Positions 24,591-35,700 of a stretch of 64,000 nucleotides of DNA are shown here, piece by piece. The position numbers and the translations under genes are program-made. The stretch spans positions 107,882,227 to 107,946,226 of the forward strand of contig NC_092458.1 of assembly GCF_047495875.1 (NCBI RefSeq). Direction: 5' to 3'. A model generated the notes under the pieces. It saw nothing but the letters and a program-made list of their open reading frames with translations. It searched no databases and was not told where the DNA came from. Position 1 is the first letter of the stretch, and each line of letters begins with the position of its first letter. This stretch comes from Pithys albifrons albifrons. Lineage: Eukaryota > Chordata > Aves > Passeriformes > Thamnophilidae.

Positions 24591-27500
24591 GTTACCTTAC
24601 AAAGAGTACTCAGCAGAAAGAAATCCCTGCCAAATTGCACCTCAAAACTGAGCAGCTTAATCTCATGTCTCATTTGTGGTTCAGGAGGTGCTCCCTCAAA
24701 GTTGTACTCAAATTTCTATGTGCTATTGATACTGTAAGCACCTGACTGCCACTGACATTTAAAACTTTATACTTCATAATTAATGAAAAGTATAAATTGT
24801 ATAAATGGTTCATTCCTGGAAGTCTATTATTTTTGTAACTCAGCCATCTAATTAATCTTTAGTGAGCAAAGAAAGCAATGGCACAATGTCTAAAATTGTA
24901 CTGAACTTGGGGAAATGAGATACATTTCAGCATCTTAGAAAGTTAAAACAGCTTGACTGAGGAAAAAGGTGGTGAAAAGCAGCCACTTTGGATGGTGGTT
25001 CAGCTGAGAAAGCAGAATCAGAAAATGGCAATTGATTCACTAACTATTGCAGCATCAGTCCATTCAAGAGGCTTGTGGAGATCCCATTGCAGGTCTGGAT
25101 CAAAGGAGCTAAATTAAAGCAGGCTTCCTGGAAAGGAGGGAAAGAGAAAAGTGACATTAGGGAAAGCAGGAGGGCAGCTGAGTCTAAGAGGAGCATTGAT
25201 TTTGAATTTTTCATCAGTCACGTGAATTTAAAATCAAATAACATACCTTTTGTGGCATTGCAGTTCTGCATCTTCCTTTATGACTCGCTTTCCAAATTAC
25301 AACATTCTCTTGCTGAATGTGCTCTTTAATAACAGGTTCCTAATGCTATGCACCCAATTTATCAGTCTCTGAAATTTCCAAGTGGTTCCTTATTCTAAGT
25401 AAAGCGGTTTACACTGGTTGCTCCTGAGTAACAATACTGCCCAATTACATCAAATTTATCATCTGCTATCTTAAGAAAAGAGAAATATCGTGGTATCATG
25501 AATATCAATTATGTCATAACACTTGGTAAATGGCAAATTTTTAATGGGAGTCACATTATGCCTTAATGTGAGCCAATTTTACAGTGCATATAACTGTAAC
25601 ATCTTTTCCCTCTTTCCAAATAAATTGTCTCTACTGTTTCATGGCTACCAGTGTGATAATAACTCTTGCAGTGAAGATGGAACAAGTGCAATTTCATATG
25701 GAATAAAAGCAGGTTTTAGGATTCTTTGAGAAGTTACATTTTACTTTTTTCCCCTGAAATTATTTTTTTTATTTTTGCCAGTAAAATATTTTATTTTTGG
25801 AGGCAGTAATTACTTTCAGAGTTTTCTGTATTTTCCTGGACTTTAGCATATGCATATTAGAAAGCCTTTGTAATGAAGAGATAAAAACATTTTGATGCTA
25901 AACTGGACAAACTGTGGGAACTGTTGAGATATACAGTTATTCCATGAATAATCTAAAGTTAGTAAGACTACATAATTGTCTTGCTTACCTTTTTAACTGA
26001 TGGAATTTTGTGTTTGAAAAGACTTTTGTCAAGTCAGTAGAATGTTAATATATTTAAAACTTCATTAAAAGGTAGTAAGGAGTAATTTGCAAGTTACCTT
26101 ACCTGGTTAAGTTGCAAGATTTCAGTGGAAAGCCAACCAGTGAAGCTGACCAGCAGTCAAAAGCAATTTAGTAACACTCCACTTATTCCCTTTTCAGACA
26201 TAAAAGTATATGCAAGAGTCTGAAAAAAAAAAGCATTATGTATTTTGTCATTGTCAAGGGATTTTCACTGTTTTCTGAGCTTGACAAACCTGGTGGTAGA
26301 TGAGACAGCTCCTGATAGGAAGCCATGGCCACAGAGGGATCATGTGTTTGTTGAGGCTGAATAAGGCAATGTGTTTCATGGCCTCTGAGAAGATGAATTG
26401 TTAGGGTGAAGGACCTAGTGCAAGCCTGGAACTAAATACTAGTATTTGGGAAAGAAGATCAAACAGAGTGCAGTACTCACTTTCTATTGCTCCTGAAAAT
26501 GTTTCTGTGCATTTGTGATGGAGCATATTCTTTTTGGATCTCTAGGAAGAAATACATCTCTGTTGGGGTCTGTTGGGTTTTTTGGGGGGCTGTATGTTCC
26601 CCAATGCAAAGCTGTCCGGATTATGGTGCTCTTTATGGTTGCAGAGGTGTGTTGACTTGTAGCCTGTGAAGGTCTGACAATTCCTCATGCATATGTATAA
26701 TCAATTCCTAATCCTGACCATGCCAGTGTGCAAAGGGGAGTAGTCAGTGTGCAGAACAAATTTTACTCAGATTCTGCTGAGGGATTCTTGCACTCATAGT
26801 AGATTGACGTGGTGTTGGGACATAACTGCCAGTCATCCTGTGTAGGTATAGTGAAGGTGTGTCTGGAACACAGAAAGCATGGCCACTTCCAAGTGAGCTT
26901 GTAGGGTTGCTTCATGGTACTTTCTTAGCAAAACAAGTGGCTGATTCAGTTTTTCATCGATGAATGGATTAAATGTCTAATGGGATAACAGAATATTCAA
27001 AGCTCTCTCAGAAAAAATAATACCAAATTTGAGAATACCTTTTCTTATTTCAGTGCCTTGTATTGCTCATTTGTATTATGCCACTTTGGATTGAGGATAT
27101 GTTTAGGCAGTGTACTTTTGTGCATGGAAGTTCTCTTCTGTATCCAGTTATAGTTGAAAAAACAGTAGAGGTTAAGGAAAACACAAGAATTGGAAGATGA
27201 AAGCAGCGAAAGAAATTTTTTAAATTGAAAAGGTACTGACATATGAGGCTACCATGAACAGCAGATTTATTCATTGTAATTTAGAGACTTACAGTCCATC
27301 TGTCTAGATTTTGGTTTGCACACCTGTCACACTACAGAGCAGGTTCCCATTGGCTTGCTTTGCTCCAGACCACCCAGGGATTTCCAGTTATTTTTAAAGT
27401 GGAGTTGCTGTGGAATTGACAGTGGGAAGAATGCAAGGATGCAATTCTTTTCATCCCCATAGCCCTTCCCTTCCCCACCAGCAAATCAAAGACAATAATT

Positions 27501-27982
27501 TCACTGTGAACTACTCATTGAATTGTCTTAAATCTGCACAGGCAAAAAAATCTTCTAAAACTTTTCAGTTATCCTAAGCCTCTTGTTTGAATTATAAAAT
27601 TCACTTTTGATTGTGATAAGATGCTCCAGGTGTATACTTAAACACCCCAAACCTGCTGGTCAAATAATTTCAGGATGAATGTATAGAACTACAATATATT
27701 TGCAGCCACTAATGTTTCACAGTTTTTGAAATGCCATCTTCTGGGGATATCACTGTGTCAAGGCTCTGAACTTGCTTTTGAAGAAATATCTGTCATTTGA
27801 GCTGTTGGAGAATCTTTATTAGTTGCATAAAGCTTGGAAGAAAGAGTTAGGCAGGTCTAATTCCAGCTAGGAGAGGAGTCAACCACATATCCAACAGCTT
27901 ATTGTAGAACAGCGTGAAACATAAGTCTTCTTTCAGGATCTTACCAAGTTTTATACTTTATCTGTTACAGAGTTAGGGTCAT
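24591..27982. other. AT-rich non-coding DNA, nothing recognised
   Basis: Contains a ten-base palindrome ATATGCATAT at 25848-25857 that resembles a POU-type binding site. I see no gene. Confidence 0.7.
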
Positions 27983-28009
27983 GTTTTGTTTTGTTTTGTT
28001 TTTTTTTTC
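27983..28009. repeat. (TTTTG)n / poly(T) tract
   Basis: Three to four TTTTG units pass into an uninterrupted T run. Confidence 0.9.
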
Positions 28010-29717
28010 TTATTTGTTTATTAATTTTCTTATTTCTGGGGCAAAACAGCACCTACATTTATTTTTTTTATTTTTTGGAGCTGTCATCCTGATAGTTCTA
28101 AGATGCAGTTGGATTGCCTTAAGTAGCTCTGTATCAAAACCTTTAATGCATATATTTATTGAAAAAAATAGAAAGTGTATGAAAATATCTAACTGTGAAT
28201 ACTGTTTGGATGAAAAATGAAAGATTATAACCCCTTTTTTTAACCATTCAAAAGGGTGTGAAAGAGCAAGAGTGATAAAAACCTTCATTAATTGCTGTAG
28301 CATGACGTTACAAGCCACTTGCACTTCAAAGAATTTACAGTGAAGCAGATGGATTGATGAATGTGCCATGAAAGATTTTGAGAATGTTTGTTTTAAAAAT
28401 AAATTGCTTTCTAAGTCATTAACAATCAAAGCATACAATTTACAAAAATATCACTGCTCTTTTTTTTTTCTTTTTTCTCCTATACTTTTGAAAACATATT
28501 CTTATCTTTGGGAACGAGATTCAGAGACACAACGTGTTTCATAAGCAGTAGAGTTGAAACAATCTTTGTGCTGTAAGATGTATAACCCCTTACATTTCTT
28601 CCATGTCTAAGAACTGAGGGCAGGAGTGATATGTTAGTTGTTTTTTTAATTTGGCTGTTGGTCTGGGACTCATAGAGGTGTAGAATTAGTCTCTCAAGAA
28701 GACTGACTAGACCGAGACAATAGGATAGGGTATGAGCATAGCTAACGTAATAATCATGATGTCAATTTTACAAAAAACCCTTGGTTTTTTATTCACTTGT
28801 CAACAGAAAAGATGGGACTTTGTCCCACGGTAAGTGGATTTATGACAAGTACAGTCTTGCTTGTCAAAAGACCCAGGAAATAGAAGTCTTGAACCAAAGT
28901 ATATGTACTGCAGAGTTGTGGTTGACATCCGAAGTCCAGTCATTTCAATAACAGAAATGCTACTGTTTGTACAAGGTGGGGAGACGTTATTGTTCATAAC
29001 TAAGCATCAGGTATTGGGGACACAGCAAAGGAAAATGCTAAAATATTCACCATATTTTGAGGGCTGGCATTGCTAGGTATTCTGCTTCTTCTAGAGTAGA
29101 TTGAGTCATCAAAACTTCCTTCCATAGTTAAACATGGATCACATCAGAAATTTGCTGTTAAGTTCCTTTTGGACTGACTTTAGAGTAAATACCACTTTCA
29201 TCATCTTCATTTCCTTAAAACCATTACAAACAGCAAAATCTGCTAATTTTAAAATCTATTTTAGTATCATCTTATACTGCCTGCTAGATGAGCTTTTCTA
29301 AGAGAAGAACTGAAATGCACATTCTTACTTTCAAAAATATAACTTCTAATTCTGCAGCTTGATTAGATGTTGATTGCTTCACAGAGTCCTTTCCTTGTAG
29401 AGGGAGGTTGAAAGAATATTTCAATTAAGTTAAAAGGAAGAAGTAAGTTTATTTCTTCTTTATGAAAAATAGTAGAAATCATCGGAATCTACTAGAAAGA
29501 ATAAAAAATGGCAAGGAAATTGGAGAAAACCTAATAATATGTAATATATAGAATAAGATATAATGTATGAAATATCTTCTGTGCAGATGCTTGGAACATT
29601 TGAAAATGGATATCAAGGAAAGAGAAAACAATGGAGAAGGGACATAAAAATTCCAGCACTCAAATTTAAATATTTTTTAATATTTAGTGTGAGATGCTTA
29701 AAGAACATCAATCAGTC
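28010..29717. other. AT-rich non-coding DNA, nothing recognised
   Basis: The longest open frame of the window, 142 codons on the minus strand at 28010-28438, lies here. Its C-terminal basic stretch comes from T-rich DNA and no domain is visible. A hairpin AAAAAACC-CTT-GGTTTTTT is at 28772-28790. Confidence 0.7.
28459..28480. repeat. Poly(T)/polypyrimidine tract
   Basis: T runs broken by single C residues. Confidence 0.85.
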
Positions 29718-29791
29718 TTTTTTTGTTTTGTTTTTCTTTTTTGTTGTTTTTCTTTTTTTTTCCTTTCTTTTTCTTTTTTTTTTTTTTTTTT
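29718..29791. repeat. T-rich low-complexity tract
   Basis: About 74 bases almost wholly T, with interspersed G and C early and a long pure T run at the end. It encodes the phenylalanine-rich end of a chance plus-strand frame at 29563-29838. Confidence 0.95.
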
Positions 29792-32700
29792 GCAATCAGA
29801 TATTAGTGGTATGCTCATCTGGATCTCCTCTTTGGTAAGGAACATTCAGATGTAAAAGGATTGATGTGTGTGTGGATAACAGGGCAATTTAGTCTACAGA
29901 CTGAGTCACTCACTTTAGAAAGAAAGAGAAAAATGAAAGACAAAGATTCAAAGATGAGCAAAATGGCAATACAGCCGTGTTGTGTCCGAGTTGAGTTCTC
30001 CAAAGTTTAAAATGTATGATTTCACTGTGTCCTTCCAAGTGCTTTCATTTGACCTTCGTACATGGAACACTAAGCAGAATAGACTAAATATTTACTTAAG
30101 TCTTAAATGATGAGTATTTGAACAATGCTGCTTATTTTTCTTGCAAAACCAATGACTAGGAATACCAAGGATGAAGAAACATTGTGCTAAATACTAAGAG
30201 TGTATATAAAATACTTAGTGGTGTAGGAAGTGTCAGAGAAAATGTCCTTTTTTCTGTTTGTTTGAGGTTTATTCACCGTTGTACATTTTATCACTCTGAT
30301 GAGAGGGGAAAATGAAATAAGGAAGAAAAACTGCATAATGTCAAGAGACATTTAAATTCAGAAAAAGAAGTAAATTAGTTTCATTAGGCTAACATTTACT
30401 ATTCAAGGACTTGCACCCTCACTGGAAAAGAAAACAAAGGCATCTAAAAATCAAAAAGAAAGATTCAAAGTCATTCCTCTTAATAAATACATAACTGTTT
30501 GTAGGACATCACTGTTCAGAGCCATCCTTGTCCTCAAGAGGCTGGTGAGGCTCTCAGACAGTAGATTTACACCCCAGTGTTTGTACCTGGCCACGTCAGC
30601 CTCTGACATAACTGTACCCTCAGACATGATTCCTTTTTTTGGCATGATCTACTCATCCTTCTGGGACACTAGGTGGAATGTTTGCTGTACTAAAATATTG
30701 TGTCTCTAACGGGAATTTATTTTAATACTTTAAGTTGCCAGCTCTCCTCTATAAGCTATAGAGTCTCCCTTCTCATTTTTCTCTCCTTCTCAAAGGTAAA
30801 ATAAGCTTTGGTTAGGTACTACTGCTTTTCCATGTTTCTTTATGTGAAAAGTGATTGAGATATAATAACTGGATAGTTGGATGTTTTTGCACTGTGTAAA
30901 ATTTGTCATTTGCATTTGGCTGGGTTTTATTAATATTATTAATTGTAGGTTAAAGTAGGTGTTTTGATGATGTATGCCTTTTAAATACCTGAGCTACACA
31001 GAATTTGGTGAAATAATCATCTCTGTGTAGGGGTAGCACTTTTGTTTTCCCCTTATTCTTAGTATCTGAAATCATAATACAAATTAAAGCGTGCCTTTAT
31101 GCAGCTGGAGGAAACCTCAGATTCTAAACACCAACAAAATCCCTTTGTGATGCAGATCTAACTGACGAGGTTGGAAGACACAAAATAGGGGATGTGGAGG
31201 TGGGGGAGTATGTTATTTTCTTCTTGAGAAAGAGGGATTTGCAGTCTTTCAGATATCACCTTTCCCAGATTTCACTATCCTGTCAGTACTTTGGAGTGTC
31301 ATTCTAAAAGATGACTGCAGTTCAGAAGTGGTAACTAAGTGCTTTGATGTCTCTGTTCATCCTTTGCACATCATAATCCATTTTCCTCCCAGATCACCTC
31401 AGACTATGATGTTATACAGCAGAATTTATATTCACTGTTTTGAAGAATCTGGGTGATATCATAAATGTAATGGAATCTGCTTAAGCAATGTCTGATGTTT
31501 TTATTTGGCATGTATTTCAAGGGCTTGCTTGCAAGAATGTTGAGTTTCTGGGAAAGGTATTGTCATTTCAAGAGTTTATCAGAATGAGATTAAAAGTATT
31601 GTTACTATTTTGCTGTTTGGCTACATTTTTGTATAATTAACTATTAGCATCTGTTGAATTCAGTTGTGTTTTAGTGCCTAAAATCTCCTTCCGTTTGTTT
31701 TTCCTACTTATTTTTGTCCTTATAATACTGAGATCAAATATGTGACTGAAAAACTGATCAAGCATGAAACTGTTTCTCAGTATTGTGGGCAATGGTTCAA
31801 AAGTCTGCAAAATCAGGAGATTTGTGAAGTTTTGTTTTTTTTTAAAGTGCTACTCAGAAACATAAGAGCACTAAATCATACAGGTAACACAGACAAATAT
31901 ATGTGATGCTTGCTTGATAAACTGTTAATACACATTGTCTAATGGGGCCCCATGTTTAGCTTTGACAATACCTGTAGTCACAGCCACAGGTGCAAGAACT
32001 GGTGTAGATCTTGTGCCTTATGGCAACTGCCACTGACAAGCAATTAGAGTTCATTATGATGGTGCTTATGCCATACTAATTAACATTCTGTTGTGCTGTT
32101 TTCCTTGTTTGACCATGTGACAGCCACAGGCCCGATGGTCTCTGTGGATAATCAGCCAAGGAATTGCTAGCTGAGGTGGAATTTGTGCAAAACACATTCA
32201 GACATGGATGTGGTCATAACTTCCAGCATACAGGATAAGTAAAACCAGGTTTTCTCAGGAGTTTCTGTGAAAGGACAATAGTAAATTCATAGGAGGGTTA
32301 AAGAATAATCTTGAGATTGTTCATGCCCATAATAGTTTGCTGTGTTTCTGTCTAGAGACAGGTCGTAGTGATCAGACTGTGAGTGGCTACGCATGGATAT
32401 ATGACAAGAGTTGTTTAAGGCTTGGTGAGCTCAGGAAGCCTTCCAAGTGGCAGACTCCCCAGCCTCCTCTTCAGACTGCAAGAAAAGCACTGTTAAACTA
32501 AATACTTTATTCTCAAGTAAGCCAAAAAGAAACTGACTTCACTGTTTTGGGAGGACTTGTTGCTTCTAGTTTGTAATGGGAACCTTGGGAGTCATAAAAT
32601 TGTCCCTGTGAGCTGTGGTCAGACTGTGCCAAAGTTCTTCCCTAATGATCCCTTGGCAGCTTGTAAAGGCCTGGAAGAAGGCAGTGTACAAGGATTGGGA

Positions 32701-34380
32701 GATGAAAATGAAATGAACGAACAGAGTGGGTAAATAGACAAAGTTGGAATAATTTATTCTCAAGTATTATATTATTATGCATTTAATGAAATACAACTGG
32801 ATTTTGGTAAACATTTTACCATTTTTTTTTAATTTTGAAAGTTTGCTGGAATGACATGTTTGCTGTGGCCAAAGCCCAGGGAAGGGACAGGCAGTGTGAC
32901 TCAGTCATGATACAGTCAGATGGTGAACAGTTACCTCATTGTGCCGCCATCCAGGGGCAGAAGCTCTCAGATGAGTGAGATGTGTGAAGCATTTCCCGAG
33001 CAGGGTAATGTGCTGCCTGTTGGTCATGACAGATAGTTTGGCAGTTTTATGGCCAGTATCAAATTGAATACATTAGGTCTTGAAAACACATTTTCATTCG
33101 AGTTCCTGCAAAGGCAAAAGATAATGGATGGTTCTGACAGAGAACAAAAGACCCATTATATTAGGATCTTATTTGCCTCATATATTGCCTTTCTTCATTA
33201 TTCATGTTTGCATTAGAGACAAATATGTCAAGGTGGAAGTTACCTGTCTTTATTTTAGTTTTTGTTTGGTTGTTAAGTGCTAGGTCTCTGGCAAAGGACA
33301 GTATTATGAATAATGTATGAGAAACAACATGAGTATGAGGATGTTATCCTTAGAAACACCTGTAGTAGAAAGAACTCTGGATCACACAGGGCACAGTATC
33401 TCTGACATATGAAACCCCAAGTAGTTTATTGTGTTTTATTGTAAGTAGGGAAGGGAAGAAATTCTTTAAACTGCTATCCTGGAAAAGTAAAGGAGAAAGC
33501 AGAGACTAAGTAAAATGCAAGCGACGACAACTTCTTTTCCCTTTTGCACCTTTTCTCTGACTTCTCTCCTTACATTGGAAGTAGAGTTAGTTGGGAACAT
33601 TCTGGCAGAACAGTTTTTCTTCAGGAGCCTCAGAGTACTGTGGTTTCAAGAAACTTTTAGTGCAGCATAAGTGAGAAACTGGCCTAGTTTTCTGCCATTT
33701 TGCTTAGGGGGCAGCTGGGGAATCTGAATCCCTCTATCCATGGCCCTGAGGTATCTGCTGTTGGCTTGTATATCAGAAGTTAGCAGCTTCTGTGGATGGA
33801 AAAAGGAGAGCCTGGAAGCCTGGAGGGTCTTGTGACAGATGTTACCCAGGCTCACAGTTTGCAGCATAGAGCTCAAATATGTTTCAAAATACAGGCTCAG
33901 GCAGGGGCAATTTGTGTTTCCGGAGCCTTGACATTATGTTTGGAGGCAGAGGTAATGGCAGTGCTTCCCTGAGTCTCTGGAAGCAGAAACTTTCTTTAGG
34001 GATAATGAAATCTTTTGATTTAATGCCAGTAGTAGCTTAAAATATTATAACTTCTTGAAAAAGAGGAGCTTTGCCTTGTATCTCATGACTGTACTCTGCT
34101 AGTTGTGTTATGGAATTTTGTGGTATTCTCATGAGCCTTGAAGTGCTTTGAGAAATGTCATTTACTTTTTTGTGTGATCTTTCCAGGTTCTCCATAATTT
34201 CTGTAGGGAATGAATCTGAGCCATGACAGTTATCTATTAGTTATTTCCCTATCCTGAAAGGGGCATTAACATCACCACCCAACTCTTTTCCTAGGAATCT
34301 GATATTAAATGCTTTGTATGAAAAATTACAAACATCAGATAATTTGGAAATTATAAAACTATTTGCAGAGGAAACAAAAA
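29792..34380. other. AT-rich non-coding DNA, nothing recognised
   Basis: A pyrimidine-rich run lies at about 30760-30796 with AAG rather than CAG before GTAAAA. No exon, RNA gene or transposon was recognised. Confidence 0.7.
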
Positions 34381-34715
34381 TTAACAAATGAAAGAACACT
34401 GAGTGTTTGAGGGAAAATAACACAGTGAAAACAGAGAGAAGATTTAAAGTCATGAAATGGATGGGAAGACACAATGGTGCAGAGAATTCAAGAATAGCCT
34501 ATGAGCAGGAGACAGCAGAGGAAGGGGGGAGTAAGCGTAAAAATAAAGGAGACTTCAAGGTAGAAGATGGAAATCAAGATAGAGATAAGTAGAGGAAAAT
34601 GAGAGCAAGGGGAAAAAAGAAGTAGAGAACTAAATGTAGGGTAGGAGGGAATATCAAGAGGGAGAAGAAACAAAAAGGCAAGGAGGGGTGTATTAAGAAG
34701 GGAAATGACAAGCAT
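34381..34715 (+). repeat. Long purine-biased tract
   Basis: The plus strand is strongly enriched in A and G over about 330 bases. Repeated AGAGAG, GGAAAA, GGAGGG and GAAGAAG runs occur, with only scattered pyrimidines. It is not a simple tandem repeat. The opposite strand therefore reads as a leucine-, phenylalanine- and serine-rich chance frame. Confidence 0.7.
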
Positions 34716-35643
34716 AGTACCAAGAACCCTATTCCTGCTGTCTTCAATGAGTAAAGACCTCCTTTTTCTTTTGGTCTGTGACTGCAGAGAGGGAAGGTTT
34801 CCACAGCCTTTGGTGCATCAGGGTGCAGAGAGTAGAAGTGTGTGAGCTCTGGGAGGAGGGGGCTCGCCAGGGGCCTTGGGAGAATACTGAGGACCTTTCT
34901 ACTGTGAGAACTACAGGAACTGATCTACAATATGAATGTTTCATTTTTGGAGAGTTATCCATTGCAATCCATCTGGTGATTGCACAGGGCTTGGGATCCT
35001 GCTGAAGTTCCCCCAAGAGTGTGTGCGGTGGACATTGCTGCTCAGTAGTGGAGAAAATACTTAAACAATACTGTCTTTGCAATTAGGAGTATTAATTTTA
35101 TGATATTGTCTAAAAGTGACAATGAATGTAACAGACACGATGAGAGGGGTTGTAGAGGAGGTTTCATGGAAGGACAAGTCATGCAATGAGTGTTACTGCA
35201 GTGAGAAATATTCTGAAAGTTAAAACCTCATCAGTTTCTTAGAACTGAAAGGAAGTCTTCTCCTCTCAGGTTTGTTGGAGAAGTGGTGTGGCCACCAGTT
35301 CATTGCCACATCCAACTTACATAGCAGAACTGGAGCAGGATCTCAGTGTTGAGCAATTGCAATTTTTAAAAGACTGAAACAATAATTTAAACTTGCTGGA
35401 GGTTAGGGTGTGTGGTGTTTTCAGAGAATAGGTGTGTTTTTATACTGTGCTTTATACCAGTTAAAAAGGAGTAGCTTCAGAAATGTAATTAGTTCTTAAA
35501 ATACATTAAATATTTTGGGAATAAATGTGAGTGGTCAAAAGCATTTAGGTATGCTTTTCACTCAAACATCTGTCAAGTGTAGGACTGGCATAGAGGAAAT
35601 GTTCAACCAGTTGTAATAACAATTGTATATAGAAAATGGACCT
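34716..35643. other. Non-coding DNA with a modestly GC-richer start
   Basis: Roughly 34780-35040 is GC-richer and holds overlapping open frames on both strands, neither recognisable. The rest is AT-rich with nothing assigned. Confidence 0.6.
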
Positions 35644-35700
35644 TCATAAAATCATAGGGTATCCTGATATTGGCACACACAAATAAGAAGTGTTGATCGT
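35644..35700 (-). mobile_element. Probable CR1 3' tail, minus orientation
   Basis: TCATAAAATCATAGGGTATC then CTGATATTGG closely follows the complement of the CR1 end (TCATAGAATCATAGAATATC then CTGAGTTGG). The similarity then fades within about 30 bases. The fragment is short and old. Confidence 0.5.

Noticed and set aside
24312..24737. 141-codon plus-strand frame as a gene
   Set aside because: The frame is held open by an A-rich tract giving a lysine/threonine run, with an almost equally long opposing frame. No splice or domain support.
28010..28438. Longest open frame (142 codons, minus strand)
   Set aside because: No recognisable domain. Its ends lie in T-rich DNA that lacks minus-strand stops, and its length is within chance for this much AT-rich sequence.
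30760..30810. Pyrimidine-rich tract before GTAAAA as another recursive splice site
   Set aside because: The trinucleotide at the junction is AAG, a poor acceptor.
35250..35285. CTTCTCCTCTCAG followed by GT
   Set aside because: The acceptor is good, but GTTTGT is a poor donor, so it does not fit a recursive site. No exon follows.
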